DNA of 64,000 nucleotides from JANXQZ01 sp038225555 (GCA_038225555.1 JBBRRB010000007.1:1-64000); one strand, 5' to 3'. Shown: positions 15,566 to 25,151, counted from the first letter of the stretch. The notes: generated by a model from the letters alone, not told the origin. A program made the numbers and translations.

Positions 15566-16879
15566 CTATTGTACGGGCCAATAATCGCCGACGTTCGGCT
15601 TCGTGGCACGCAGGATCTCGAGCACGGCTTGACGGTCAGCCTTGGTCAGTTTTTCATAATCTTTACCGGCGTCCCGGCCAGACAACACCTCCCACATGCG
15701 GCGATAGATCTGCTGAAGCGCCGCGTCCGGCAACTGATCGAACGCCTCGGAGTAGATCAGGTAACTGCACGGATAACGGAACATGCGCGTTTTCAAATCG
15801 AAGTCCCGCAGCGACCGCCCATCCTTGTCGCGCGGTCCTTTGAGCGTAAACTCAGCCGCGAAATTCGACGTGCCCTTGATCTCCGCCGTGAGCGGGGTTT
15901 CGTTGGCGAAGAGCATATATTTCACCAGCTCGTCGGCCATGCTCTTGATTCTGTGCTGGGTGGAATCGCTCATGTGATCCGCAGGCTCGCCAAGCGATCG
16001 GTTTATACCCGCCTGCTCGAGCAGCGCCATGCGGGTCTCGTATCCCACCCGTGTAATCATATTCACCATGCGCGATTGATGCTCCAGCGTCATCAACGCA
16101 ACGATGTCGCTGTGAGGACTCAAGTACGATATGGTTGTGAACCGGTCCTTAAGATCGGTGATGTTGGCCCCAGCTGTAAGATCCATCTGACCGTTGGCAT
16201 CGGCCTCGTTGTTTCCCATGTGCAGTTGAGAGCCATGCGTGCCTGTGACGTACCAGCCGCCCCACCTCTCCTTCAAGGGACTCCGATGATCCGTGATGAA
16301 CGATCCGGCTTGAAACATCGGCATGCCTGAATGTTCCGGGTAAACGGAGCGCACCAGCAATCCGGGAACACCCAGGGTGGATCCTGAATGATGGCATTGC
16401 AAACATTCGCCCCTGCGCTGGATGCGAGGGTGCGCGACTTCTTCCTGGTCTAGCGTGTAGAACACCACGCCTTGCCGGGGATCCACGTCAGCGATCTCGA
16501 TCACGTCGCCGCCCTTCACCCAACCGACAGCAGTCGTGTCGTTGAAGTAGAGCGCACGCGGAGTTCGCGGAGAAATTCGAGGCGCCTGAAAGCTCGTCTT
16601 CGAGAACACCAGGACCTGCGATGAAATTGGCAGGTCAAGCGCGCCTAGCAAAGAAGGCAAATATCCAAGGTCTGGGACGTAGTGGAGCTTGGCTTTACCG
16701 TCCTCGAGATTGTGTTCCAAGAGCGTGATTCGGTCATGCAGAGGGGCAGTGGCGTACCGGATTGCGTCATGGTCCAGCGGCACGGTATAGGACCCGCTCA
16801 GATCCGCAAAAGCGACAAACGAGACAAATGGGCACGCCACAGCGGCGAACAGAGCCGCGCGATTCTTGAATGCGATCAC
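15566..16879 (-). CDS. Exported haem-c (single CXXCH) protein of unknown function
   Basis: 437 residues with a signal peptide (FKNRAALFAAVACPFVSFV). One haem-c site CLQCHHSG lies near residue 160, preceded by a beta-rich region (YTLDQEEVAHPRIQRR) and followed by GVPGLLVRSVYP. Similar proteins occur in Acidobacteriota and Planctomycetes and are usually called hypothetical or cytochrome-c-domain proteins. Met and His residues downstream could supply the distal ligand. It is 8 bp downstream of the dehydratase gene and probably works in the periplasm. The partner is unknown. Confidence 0.65.
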   Translation of the reverse strand: MIAFKNRAALFAAVACPFVSFVAFADLSGSYTVPLDHDAIRYATAPLHDRITLLEHNLEDGKAKLHYVPDLGYLPSLLGALDLPISSQVLVFSKTSFQAPRISPRTPRALYFNDTTAVGWVKGGDVIEIADVDPRQGVVFYTLDQEEVAHPRIQRRGECLQCHHSGSTLGVPGLLVRSVYPEHSGMPMFQAGSFITDHRSPLKERWGGWYVTGTHGSQLHMGNNEADANGQMDLTAGANITDLKDRFTTISYLSPHSDIVALMTLEHQSRMVNMITRVGYETRMALLEQAGINRSLGEPADHMSDSTQHRIKSMADELVKYMLFANETPLTAEIKGTSNFAAEFTLKGPRDKDGRSLRDFDLKTRMFRYPCSYLIYSEAFDQLPDAALQQIYRRMWEVLSGRDAGKDYEKLTKADRQAVLEILRATKPNVGDYWPVQ

Positions 16880-16887
16880 TACTGCAA

Positions 16888-18834
16888 TTATCGCGCGATC
16901 AGTGCCTTCTTGCCCGCCTCGATAACCTTCAAGATCGCTTCGACGTCATAGACGCAGCCGCCCCACGTGCCTCCGCTCACATCCTGGAGCGCGGCCCACA
17001 GGCGCGTGTCGTCTGGAAGAGCGGGGTCCGGTGCCAGGTCCGGTCGCATGCCCCGTTCGGCCAGAATGCGGTCCCCGTCCACCAGGTTGATAGTTCCTTC
17101 GAGTCTGTTGCGATCCACTACGATTTCGATGAGGTCGCCATCCAGCACTTTGCCGATCGGCCCACCGGCGAGCGCTTCGGGCGAGATATGGCCTACGCAA
17201 GCCCCGGTCGAAACGCCGCTGAAACGGGCATCCGTGAGCACTGCCACATGCTTGCCGAACGAGAGGTGTTTCAAGGCGGAGGTTAGCTGATACGTTTCTT
17301 CCATCCCGGCACCCTTCGGGCCGCGGCAGATCACCACCAAGACGTCGCCCGCTTGGATGCGTCCTTGCTTGATCGCGGCGATTGCGGCTGGCTCGCTGGT
17401 GAACACGCGAGCCGGACCGGTCTTTCGATAGATGCCGTCCGCGTCCACCACGCTCGGGTCAATCGACGTGCTCTTAATTACCGAACCCTCCGGGGCCAGG
17501 TTCCCATGCGGAAAACAGACCGTGGAAGTTAGCCCCCTTCGATGGGCGGACTCCGGGTCCATGATCGCGTCGTCGGGATCGATGCCGTCCCGCTGCTGGA
17601 GCATTTCGCGCAGCTTTGTGCGGCGTTCCGAACCCTCCCACCAATCGAGGTTTGCGCCCAGCGTCTGGCTGGAGACGGTCAGCACGTCGGTGTTCAGCAA
17701 GCCGGATCGGCGCAAGTGCAGCATGACTTCGGGAACGGCTCCCGCCAGGAAAACCTGCACTGTGGGATGATTGCGCGGCCCATTAGGCAGACAATCCACC
17801 AGTCGCGGCACGCGGCGGTTGATCTCGGCCCAATCGTTGGACGTTGGCCGCTTCAGGCCGGCGGCATGCGCGATGCCGGAGAGATGCAGAATCAGGTTTG
17901 TGGATCCGCCAAACGCGGCGTGCACTACCATCGCATTCTGTAGCGATGCTTCGGTGAGAATGTCGCGCATGCGCAGGCCCCGAGCGCGTAGGCTCAAAAC
18001 AGCCTTGGCGGAGCGGCGTGCCATATCGAGCCAAATAGGATGTCCCGAGGGTGCCAGCGCCGAATGAGTGAGCGACATGCCTAGGGCTTCTCCGACAACC
18101 TGCGAAGTAGCGGCGGTGCCCAGAAATTGGCAGCCTCCGCCAGGGGAGGCACAAGCGCGGCAGCCCATTTCGGCGGCGTGCTCTAGCGTGATCAGATTGT
18201 GAGCGAAACGCGCGCCGATGGTCTGGACGCGACCCGCATCCTCGCCATCCTCGGGCAGCAGCGTGACGCCGCCAGGAACCAGAACACACGGCAGATCCGG
18301 GGAGCCAGCCAGAGCCATCATCATAGCTGGCAGGCCCTTATCGCAGGTGGCCACGCCGATTACGCCGCTCCGCGTTGGCAGCGAGCGGATCAACCGACGG
18401 AAGATAATGGCGGCGTCGTTGCGAAAGGGCAGACTGTCGAACATCCCGGTAGTGCCCTGGGTTCGACCGTCGCATGGATCGGTGCAATAGCCCGCGAACG
18501 GGACCGCTCCGGCGGACTTGAGCTCCTCTGCGGCAGCCTGCATGAGTAGCCCAACTTCCCAGTGACCGCTATGGTAGCCGAGTGCGATCGGTGTTCCGTC
18601 GGCGGCGCGAATGCCCCCGTGCGTGCTGAGCAGCAGGATTTCGGGTCCGCCCAATTTGCTGGGGTCCCATCCCATCCCAGCGTCCTGAGTGAGCCCGAAT
18701 AGATCGCCGGAGGGGCGGTTGAGGAGCATCTCGGCGGTGATGGGCAACGAGCCTTGCGGACCGGGGACATGGGTCCGAATATCGAAGAGCGCCGGGTCTG
18801 CCGAATCGAGAAGAGCGAGAGAGTCGGATGTCAT
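16888..18834 (-). CDS. IlvD/Edd-family dehydratase, YjhG/YagF (D-xylonate dehydratase) type
   Basis: 648 residues from ATG 18834 with GGAG about 12 bases upstream; the frame is open to 18987 but that is non-coding leader. Iron-sulfur ligands of the IlvD/Edd fold are visible: GVATCDKGLPAMMM and MGCRACASPGGGCQFLGTA. Other landmarks are CTDPCDGRTQGT, FGGSTNLILH and the C-terminal barrel LTDARFSGVSTGACVGH. YjhG-type enzymes dehydrate D-xylonate to 2-dehydro-3-deoxy-D-pentonate. Length fits (about 650). It is divergent from the Oar-like receptor across a 126-bp region that holds a possible operator. Confidence 0.87.
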   Translation of the reverse strand: MTSDSLALLDSADPALFDIRTHVPGPQGSLPITAEMLLNRPSGDLFGLTQDAGMGWDPSKLGGPEILLLSTHGGIRAADGTPIALGYHSGHWEVGLLMQAAAEELKSAGAVPFAGYCTDPCDGRTQGTTGMFDSLPFRNDAAIIFRRLIRSLPTRSGVIGVATCDKGLPAMMMALAGSPDLPCVLVPGGVTLLPEDGEDAGRVQTIGARFAHNLITLEHAAEMGCRACASPGGGCQFLGTAATSQVVGEALGMSLTHSALAPSGHPIWLDMARRSAKAVLSLRARGLRMRDILTEASLQNAMVVHAAFGGSTNLILHLSGIAHAAGLKRPTSNDWAEINRRVPRLVDCLPNGPRNHPTVQVFLAGAVPEVMLHLRRSGLLNTDVLTVSSQTLGANLDWWEGSERRTKLREMLQQRDGIDPDDAIMDPESAHRRGLTSTVCFPHGNLAPEGSVIKSTSIDPSVVDADGIYRKTGPARVFTSEPAAIAAIKQGRIQAGDVLVVICRGPKGAGMEETYQLTSALKHLSFGKHVAVLTDARFSGVSTGACVGHISPEALAGGPIGKVLDGDLIEIVVDRNRLEGTINLVDGDRILAERGMRPDLAPDPALPDDTRLWAALQDVSGGTWGGCVYDVEAILKVIEAGKKALIAR

Positions 18835-18860
18835 TTTTCGGCTACTCCATTTAGCGTTAA

Positions 18861-18879
18861 GGTTAACTTGCAGTTTACC
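18861..18879. promoter_or_regulatory. Possible operator: inverted repeat in the divergent promoter region
   Basis: GGTTAAC (18861-18867), a five-base spacer TTGCA, then GTTTACC (18873-18879), an inverted repeat with one mismatch. A partial direct repeat of ACCTTGCAG / AACTTGCAG overlaps it. It is 27 bp upstream of the dehydratase start and about 80 bp upstream of the receptor start, so a repressor bound here could control both. No regulator gene is adjacent. Confidence 0.3.
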
Positions 18880-18960
18880 TTGCAGCCGAGGTGGACTTTC
18901 GCTGTGCAATTGGGATAGGATACGACCATTGGTTAGTAAATTTAGAAAAAGGGGTAGCTT

Positions 18961-21900
18961 ATGAGCCGTGTTTGCTCGTGCCGTCATGCGCTAATTGCGT
19001 TAACAGCACTGTTATTTTTCACCACCTGCGTTTTCGCTCAATCGGATACCGCGACTATCGCTGGTACGGTACGCGACCCGTCATCCGCGAGCGTGCCGAA
19101 CGCCACCGTGGTAGTTAGGAATGAGACCACCGGACTCGAACGCCGCGCTACATCGAACGAATCTGGATACTATAGCGTTTCGAACCTTCCGCCCGGAAGC
19201 TACACCGTAGCCGTCGAGGCGCCCGGTTTTAAGAAGTACGAGAAAACCAACAACAAACTGGACGCCAACATTGCCTCGACCGTGGACGCGCCGATGAGTG
19301 TTGGGGCCGCTACCGAGACGGTCAACGTCGTCTCTGAGGCCCAGGGGGTTCAAACTGAGTCATCCACGATTAGTCGCGTGGTTACCACGAAAGAAATCGC
19401 CGACACGCCGCTAAATGGCCGAAATCCGCTATTCCTGGCGCTGTTGAAGCCGGGCGTGAGCGGTGGTGCTTTGGCCCAGTTTAGTTTCGATCTAACCACG
19501 GGCGGTCTAAATATTAACGGCGGCCGTACCCAGGATAACCTGATCACCTACGACGGCGCAGTCGGCGTGCGTACTCGCTCCAACGGCACTTCAATTGGCA
19601 CGGCGGACGTCGACGCGGTACAGGAAGTCCAGATCCTGACGTCGAACTACAGCGCCGAGTACGGTCGTTCGTCAGCGGGTCAAGTTCGCATCGTCACCAA
19701 GAGTGGCGGGCGCGATTTTCACGGCACGGCTTATGAGTACTTCAGAAATTCGGCTTTGAATGCCAACCAATGGCAGCGCAACCGCACAGTCGGCCGTCCC
19801 GACATCAGCGGGGTGGCGGCTCCCTTCCGCTACAATCAGTACGGCTGGAACGTCAATGGACCGTTGTTCATTCCGCGCAAGTTCAACAAAGATCGGAACA
19901 GGCTGTTCTTTCTTTTTAGCGAGGAGTGGACCAAGTTCCGGCAAGAGGAGTTTCAGCAGCTAAAGGTGCCCACGGACGCTTTTCTCCGGGGGGACTTCAG
20001 TCAATTGCTTGGGACTAACCAGTTCTTCAACACGCCGAAGTACATCAAGGACCCCCTCTCATCGAACGCATGCACCGCCGCCGATCAGAGCGGCTGTTTT
20101 CCTGGCAATATCATTCCGGCCAACCGGCTGAGCCCCCAAGGTATTGCCCTCTTGACTGCCTATCCGCGCGCGCAGGCTGGAGTGAACCTCGGTGGGAATA
20201 ACTGGATTCTTTCGCCGCTGCGGCTGGATAACCAGCGCAAGGACACCGGCGCCGTCGATTATATCCCGTTCGACGCGCATTATTTTCGGTTCCGGGTCCA
20301 GAACTTTTCTTTGTACCACCAGGATTCGAACCGTGGTGGCACGGATATAGCCCCCGCAGCCCTCAACCGTCCAAATCAGACAGCGTCGCTAAATTACATC
20401 TGGACCATTTCCCCGACCAAGATCAATGAGTTCCTTCTCACGGCCAGCGCCGATCATGTCAAGATCACTGTGATCCCCGGCAAGTATCAGCGCAGCGCCT
20501 ACGGCATCAAGTACCCGTACATATTCCAAGAGAAAGAGATCTTTGACAAGGTCCCGACCATCGACATTGCGAACTTCGCTACCGTAGATGGCGGCCCGTA
20601 CCCGTCGTCGTCCGCAGGTCCCATTTACGACTTGTCGGATAACTTCACTTGGATCCGGGGATCCCACACGATCAAGTTTGGCGGACTGTGGGAATATCAA
20701 GGCCAGAACGACTTCGATCAAATCAACGTCTCGGGCGTTCCGGGCGGTACCAACAACCAGAACGGTCGGTTCGTCTTCACGGACTCCCGCCCCGGGGGAT
20801 CGGGTCTGGCCATAGCGAACACCGCGCTCGGCCTGTTCGACACGTATGCCGAACTCGGCACCCGCAGCTACACGCCTTACCGCGGAAACATGTTTGAGGG
20901 CTTCGTCAACGACAGTTGGAAAGTAACCCCGAAACTGCACGTGGATCTCGGTCTGCGTTACACGGTAATCCAGCCGTATTTCAGTCTGTGGCGCAACATT
21001 TCGGTGTTCGATCCGGCATCCTATGACCCGGCCAAGGCGGTCCGGCAGGATCCCAAGACGGGTTACGTAATCGCGGGATCAGGCGACATCTACAACGGTT
21101 TGATTATCCCCGGCAGCGGGTTCACCGATGCCGCAAAAGGGCGCTTCCCGGCAGCGAACGATCCCCAATTCACGCGTCTGTTCAAAGGTGGAAAATCATA
21201 CTCGCAGATCCACTACAACGACTTTCAGCCGCGCATTGGCTTCGCTTACTCGCTCAGCGAGAAAATGGTGCTCCGCGCAGGTGCCGGTCGTTACTTTTCA
21301 CGAGTTGGCGTAAGCGACTCGGTGTTCCTGGGCGGCAATCCGCCTTTTCAGCCCACCATCGCCGTATCAAATGGTCTGGTGGATTCGCCAGGCGGATCGG
21401 CTGGAGGCAACATTAACTTCCCGCTGATCGTTACATCGCAGGATCCGATTTTTAAGAATCCGGAATCCTACCAATGGAATGGGACCTTGCAGCGTGACAC
21501 CCACTTCGGAACAGTGGAAGTGGCCTATGTGGGCCGCCGCGCTCTGCACCAGCAACGTGAACGCAACATCAATGCGCTGTTGCCGGGAACGGTACAAGCG
21601 AATCCGGGCATCAACGCCGACTTTCTGCGTCCGTACAAGGGCTACGGCACGATCCGTGTGACCAACAACGACGGTAATGCGATTTACAACAGCGTCCAGG
21701 TGAGCTACAACAAACGGTTCTCAAAGGGCATCACCTATGGGTTGGCATATACTTTGTCCAAGAGCAGTGATGACGGCTCGCAGCAGCGCGACATTTTGCC
21801 CAATCCTCGTGACGCCAGCTTTGTCTGGGGACCCTCGGACTATGATCGCCGGCATGTGTTCGTCGGCAACATCATTTACGAGTTGCCCATCTTCCGTCAA

Positions 21901-22413
21901 AGTACTGGACTGACTAAGACAGCGCTCGGCGGCTGGCAGGTAACTCTGCTCACGCAGGTCCAGACCGGGACTCCTTTCACCGTTGGCACTGGCGACGATT
22001 TCGCTGGCATCGGAACTGGAAATGGCAACAACAGCATGCCCGCTTCCATCTACAACGTGGTCGGCGACCCGCACCAATCTGACGCCGGCTTTTCGGCAAC
22101 GGGCGTAGGATCGGATCCCAAAACGTACTTCAACCCGGCCGCATTCGTAAAGCCGGCTCCTGGCACGTTTACTACGCAGCGGAATCGCAACCTGCTGTAC
22201 GGACCCGGATTCCAGAACTGGACCGGTTCATTATTCAAGACGTTTGCAATCGGCGAGCATCAGGGCGTCACCTTCCGTGGTGAGGTCTACAACATTCCGA
22301 ACCATCCGAACTGGAATGGCCCGGACACGAACCCGAACAGTGGAACATTTGGAAAGATAACGAACAAAAACTTTGAGCGTACCTTCCAACTCAGCCTGCG
22401 TTACGCCTTCTAG
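18961..22413 (+). CDS. Oar-like TonB-dependent outer-membrane receptor with carboxypeptidase-regulatory domain
   Basis: 1150 residues, start ATG 18961 behind AAAGGGG. The signal peptide (ALIALTALLFFTTCVFAQ) ends near 27, followed by a CarboxypepD_reg/Ig-like domain (TIAGTVRDPSSASVPNATVVV, YSVSNLPPGSYTVAVEAPG) to about 115, a plug-like region (EIADTPLNGRN, VQEVQILTSNYSAEYGRSS, QVRIVTKSGG) and a long beta-barrel ending FQLSLRYAF with terminal Phe. This architecture is greatly expanded in Acidobacteriota and takes up large polymers or their fragments. The neighbouring xylonate dehydratase suggests plant-sugar derivatives, which is inference only. Confidence 0.92.
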   Translation: MSRVCSCRHALIALTALLFFTTCVFAQSDTATIAGTVRDPSSASVPNATVVVRNETTGLERRATSNESGYYSVSNLPPGSYTVAVEAPGFKKYEKTNNKLDANIASTVDAPMSVGAATETVNVVSEAQGVQTESSTISRVVTTKEIADTPLNGRNPLFLALLKPGVSGGALAQFSFDLTTGGLNINGGRTQDNLITYDGAVGVRTRSNGTSIGTADVDAVQEVQILTSNYSAEYGRSSAGQVRIVTKSGGRDFHGTAYEYFRNSALNANQWQRNRTVGRPDISGVAAPFRYNQYGWNVNGPLFIPRKFNKDRNRLFFLFSEEWTKFRQEEFQQLKVPTDAFLRGDFSQLLGTNQFFNTPKYIKDPLSSNACTAADQSGCFPGNIIPANRLSPQGIALLTAYPRAQAGVNLGGNNWILSPLRLDNQRKDTGAVDYIPFDAHYFRFRVQNFSLYHQDSNRGGTDIAPAALNRPNQTASLNYIWTISPTKINEFLLTASADHVKITVIPGKYQRSAYGIKYPYIFQEKEIFDKVPTIDIANFATVDGGPYPSSSAGPIYDLSDNFTWIRGSHTIKFGGLWEYQGQNDFDQINVSGVPGGTNNQNGRFVFTDSRPGGSGLAIANTALGLFDTYAELGTRSYTPYRGNMFEGFVNDSWKVTPKLHVDLGLRYTVIQPYFSLWRNISVFDPASYDPAKAVRQDPKTGYVIAGSGDIYNGLIIPGSGFTDAAKGRFPAANDPQFTRLFKGGKSYSQIHYNDFQPRIGFAYSLSEKMVLRAGAGRYFSRVGVSDSVFLGGNPPFQPTIAVSNGLVDSPGGSAGGNINFPLIVTSQDPIFKNPESYQWNGTLQRDTHFGTVEVAYVGRRALHQQRERNINALLPGTVQANPGINADFLRPYKGYGTIRVTNNDGNAIYNSVQVSYNKRFSKGITYGLAYTLSKSSDDGSQQRDILPNPRDASFVWGPSDYDRRHVFVGNIIYELPIFRQSTGLTKTALGGWQVTLLTQVQTGTPFTVGTGDDFAGIGTGNGNNSMPASIYNVVGDPHQSDAGFSATGVGSDPKTYFNPAAFVKPAPGTFTTQRNRNLLYGPGFQNWTGSLFKTFAIGEHQGVTFRGEVYNIPNHPNWNGPDTNPNSGTFGKITNKNFERTFQLSLRYAF

Positions 22414-22440
22414 GCTAACGCCTCGCCTGATATAATCAAT

Positions 22441-22478
22441 GCCCGTCCGGCGCGACTCCGGGCGGGCACTTTCTTCTT
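22441..22478 (+). terminator. Rho-independent terminator after the Oar-like receptor
   Basis: GCCCGTCCGG (22441-22450), a seven-base loop, then CCGGGCGGGC (22458-22467), a 10-bp stem with one mismatch, followed by a pyrimidine tract ACTTTCTTCTT. It lies 28 bp past the receptor stop. Confidence 0.75.
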
Positions 22479-22499
22479 GGCCTGTGGCATACTCAAGGC

Positions 22500-22684
22500 A
22501 TGACTACGGACGAGCGTTTGGACCGATTAACAGAACGCCACGAAGCTAGCTTACCAAGAGGATGGACCAGCTTTCCGAGCACATGGATAAGCTGACGATT
22601 GACATAATAGCCCCAATCGCACGCATCGTGCTGGCCCATGACCAACGCTTGAACAAGGTGGATCCCGCGGAATCTACCGCTTAA
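22500..22684 (+). pseudogene. Remnant of a small coiled-coil protein gene, frameshifted
   Basis: ATG 22500 opens MTTDERLDRLTERHEASL and then stops after 31 codons. A shifted frame from ATG 22562 continues in the same style: MDQLSEHMDKLTID, ARIVLAHDQRLNKVD, ending at TAA 22682-22684. Together they look like one heptad-rich small protein broken by a frameshift or internal deletion around 22540-22560. The downstream end overlaps the stop of the enoyl-CoA hydratase gene on the other strand. No family is assigned. Confidence 0.4.
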
Positions 22685-23423
22685 TAAACTTCTCGATCCC
22701 GCGCCTGCAGTCGTCGGTCATCCGAGCGATTGCGTTCACCTGCACCCCAGCCTCGATTGCACTCTCGAAAGGCATCGCGTCCACGTGATACAACAGCCGC
22801 TTCGATAAACTAACCGCGGACCCCGACTTCCCCGCCAGCTTCGCCGCGTACGCTTCCACTTCCAAATCGAAAGTTTCTTCATTGAGCACGCGAGTGATCA
22901 TGCCGATCTCGAGTGCGGTCTTCGCTGAAATTACTTCCCCCATCGCGATCAGTTCGAAGGCGCGCTTCTCTGAAACGGAGCGTCTGAGGATAGCCATTAC
23001 CATGGCTGGGACGAAACCGATGTTCACCTCGGGGTAGCCAAACCGGGACTCTTCCGACGCGAGAATCACGTCCGCCGCTGTGGCCAGGCCGCATCCTCCA
23101 GCCAGGGCGCGTCCGCGCACGGCAGCAATTACCGGACGAGGATGATGACGCATTTGCAAAAACAGATCGGCCATTTGGCGAGCGTCGGCCATGTTCTCAA
23201 TTGGGCCTGAATCCATAGCATCCAGCACTCCGCTCAAATCCGCGCCTGAGCAAAAGTCCTTGCCCGCGCCCGTGAGCAACACCACGCGCACGGACGAATC
23301 CGCAGCGCTGGCCGTCATGGCTGCCTTCAACTCTCGAATCATCTCCGCGTTAAGCGCGTTGCGCTTCTCGGGACGATTCAAAGTGATCCGGGCGATGGAG
23401 CCCTTAACGTTGTAGAGAATCAA
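22674..23423 (-). CDS. Enoyl-CoA hydratase/isomerase (crotonase) family protein
   Basis: 249 residues starting at TTG 23423, overlapping the AtuA-like gene by 20 bases. Crotonase motifs are ITLNRPEKRNALNAEM, the oxyanion-hole segment AGKDFCSGADLSGV, and AVRGRALAGGCGLATAADVI, with Glu in FGYPEVNIGFVP. It would hydrate a 2-enoyl-CoA or a 3-methylglutaconyl-type CoA. As the last gene of the carboxylase, acyl-CoA dehydrogenase and AtuA operon it fits the hydration step after carboxylation in leucine or acyclic-terpene degradation (compare AtuE/LiuC). Exact substrate unproven. Confidence 0.87.
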   Translation of the reverse strand: MILYNVKGSIARITLNRPEKRNALNAEMIRELKAAMTASAADSSVRVVLLTGAGKDFCSGADLSGVLDAMDSGPIENMADARQMADLFLQMRHHPRPVIAAVRGRALAGGCGLATAADVILASEESRFGYPEVNIGFVPAMVMAILRRSVSEKRAFELIAMGEVISAKTALEIGMITRVLNEETFDLEVEAYAAKLAGKSGSAVSLSKRLLYHVDAMPFESAIEAGVQVNAIARMTDDCRRGIEKFIKR

Positions 23424-23733
23424 CCTCGATCTCCATGCGCAGTAAGGCCGCGCTGTAAGTCTTGCCTTGCGCGTCGGCCTTCAGCGACAGCGTGCCCCCG
23501 CCGTCCAGACTCTCATGCAGCAAAAAATTCAACGCGCCCAGATTCGGCAACTCAAATCGTTCCACCTTGCCAAAACAAATCCCCTCGAAGTGTTTCTTTA
23601 CTTTGGCTGCCGTGACCTGCTCGGCCAGGATCGAATAGTATTCAGGCTTCAGCGCGATCAGCCCGACGTTGGCCGTATCTCCCTTATCGCCCGATCGGGC
23701 GTGAGCAATTTCACGAAGCTGGATGAGAGGCAT
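23404..23733 (-). CDS. AtuA-like C-terminal domain protein (stand-alone)
   Basis: 109 residues: IQLREIAHARSGDKGDTANV at the start is the hallmark of the small domain that forms the C-terminus of full-length AtuA proteins, followed by GALNFLLHESLDGGG. Here it is a separate gene 3 bp after the large AtuA domain, so the two products probably form a heteromer. The molecular function of AtuA is unknown; it is needed for acyclic-terpene use in Pseudomonas. Confidence 0.8.
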   Translation of the reverse strand: MPLIQLREIAHARSGDKGDTANVGLIALKPEYYSILAEQVTAAKVKKHFEGICFGKVERFELPNLGALNFLLHESLDGGGTLSLKADAQGKTYSAALLRMEIEVDSLQR

Positions 23734-23736
23734 GGC

Positions 23737-25083
23737 TCACGACTCCTGAATCGAAATTTGCGGCGAGACGCACGTCTTCGGAAGAAGTGCAGGCCAGTAG
23801 GCCACGATCTCTTCCACCTTGGGACGGCCGCTTCCCAGCCCCGTCACGGTGGGTGGACCATTTAGGGCAAGCGGCGCCAGTTCCTTGGTGAACCGTTCGA
23901 TGGCCGCTTTGTCCGGCCCGCGCACGCCCACGCGCAGGACCACCTCGGCGATATCGGGAGAAGGTTCGCCAGCCAGGGGTCCATGGCATGCATTCGCTCC
24001 GATAAATTCGCTGCGGGTCGTATCGAAGCGCAGTCCTAGATGATCCAGCCGCTGGCGCAAGACGCGGTCGGCCGCCTGAGCTTTCTTATATGCACCGGGC
24101 CACGAATATGCGAGCATCCCAATCGCCTTGAATCCCGCCGAGTAGCTGATAGAAACTTTGTATGAATCCGTCGCGGGCCGCCCCTTGATCCCCGAAAAGC
24201 CAACGCGATTGGGGCCGTCTTGTTTCAGGTGAATGCTCGTGAAATCAGCAACGCAGTCAGTCGTGATGTATCCGTGCGGGTCGCCCAATTCGTAGAGCAA
24301 CTGCTCTTTGATTGAGGCCACGGTAATCCGTCCACCGGTGCCTGCATGCTTGGTGACGACGAACGAACCATCCGCGCCCGCTTCGATGATCGGGTATCCA
24401 ATATCGGCCAGATCCGGGATCGACTCCCAATCCACCTGGCAATTGCCGCCCGTGCATTGAGCGCCGCATTCCACCGTGTGCCCGGCGATGGTTCCAGCGG
24501 CGAGCTTATCCCAATCGTCGAGCGCCCACTTGAATTCGTGGATCATCGGCCCAAGCACGAGACCGGTATCGGTGCAGCGTCCGGTGATCACGAATTGCGC
24601 GCCTTGATCCAGCGCTTCGGCAATCGGGGCAGCGCCGAAGTAAACGTTGGCACTTTGGACGGCGGGGAGAATGCGCGAGAGCGGTTCGCCCGTATCGAGA
24701 CTCTTCAGCGGGAACCCTGCTGCGATGAATTCGTCCAAGCGATGCAGGATGTCATCGCCAGCCACCACTGCGAGTTTCACGCCGCTGGTTCCGAGAGCCT
24801 TCGCCACTGCGTCGCGGCAAGCTTGCGGGTTAACGCCTCCCGCATTGGCAACCACCTTGATCTTGCGCTTCAGAATATCGTGCGCCCCGCGAGCGACCAT
24901 GTCGACGAAATCGCGAGCATATCCGGCGCGAGGATCGCGGGTCCGCTGTTTCTGGAGGATCGACATGGTGATCTCGGCCAGATAGTCGAGAGTCAAATAG
25001 TCAATCGGGCCGCGCCGAATCTGTTCGAGCGGCGCTTCCAGGGAGTCTCCCCAGAAGCCTTGTCCATTGGCGATGCGAATCAT
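23737..25083 (-). CDS. Acyclic terpene utilization AtuA-family protein (DUF1446)
   Basis: 448 residues from ATG 25083. N-terminus MIRIANGQGFWGDSLEAP is the DUF1446 signature, followed by YLTLDYLAEITM, VVANAGGVNPQACRDAV and FVITGRCTDTGLVLGPM. In Pseudomonas atu loci the gene accompanies geranyl-CoA carboxylase. Family members also occur in other CoA-ester pathways, so terpene use is not proven. Its own start is separated from the acyl-CoA dehydrogenase stop by a 68-bp gap holding a partial repeat (copy 6), the only sizeable gap inside this operon. Confidence 0.85.
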   Translation of the reverse strand: MIRIANGQGFWGDSLEAPLEQIRRGPIDYLTLDYLAEITMSILQKQRTRDPRAGYARDFVDMVARGAHDILKRKIKVVANAGGVNPQACRDAVAKALGTSGVKLAVVAGDDILHRLDEFIAAGFPLKSLDTGEPLSRILPAVQSANVYFGAAPIAEALDQGAQFVITGRCTDTGLVLGPMIHEFKWALDDWDKLAAGTIAGHTVECGAQCTGGNCQVDWESIPDLADIGYPIIEAGADGSFVVTKHAGTGGRITVASIKEQLLYELGDPHGYITTDCVADFTSIHLKQDGPNRVGFSGIKGRPATDSYKVSISYSAGFKAIGMLAYSWPGAYKKAQAADRVLRQRLDHLGLRFDTTRSEFIGANACHGPLAGEPSPDIAEVVLRVGVRGPDKAAIERFTKELAPLALNGPPTVTGLGSGRPKVEEIVAYWPALLPKTCVSPQISIQES

Positions 25084-25095
25084 GTCCTACACTCC

Positions 25096-25123
25096 CGGCT
25101 GCAGCCAAGATTGGCTGCCCCAC
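25096..25123 (+). repeat. Dispersed double-hairpin repeat, copy 6 (partial)
   Basis: Only the end of the first hairpin (CGGCT) remains, followed by GCAGCCA, AGAT, TGGCTGC and CCCCAC. It lies in the gap between two genes of the carboxylase operon. Confidence 0.65.
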
Positions 25124-25151
25124 AAGCTCGTGAAAATTGTTCCATGGGTGC

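Noticed and set aside
18835..18987. N-terminal extension of the xylonate dehydratase
   Set aside because: Family start corresponds to Met 18834 with GGAG upstream; the extension covers the operator region and the start of the divergent receptor gene.
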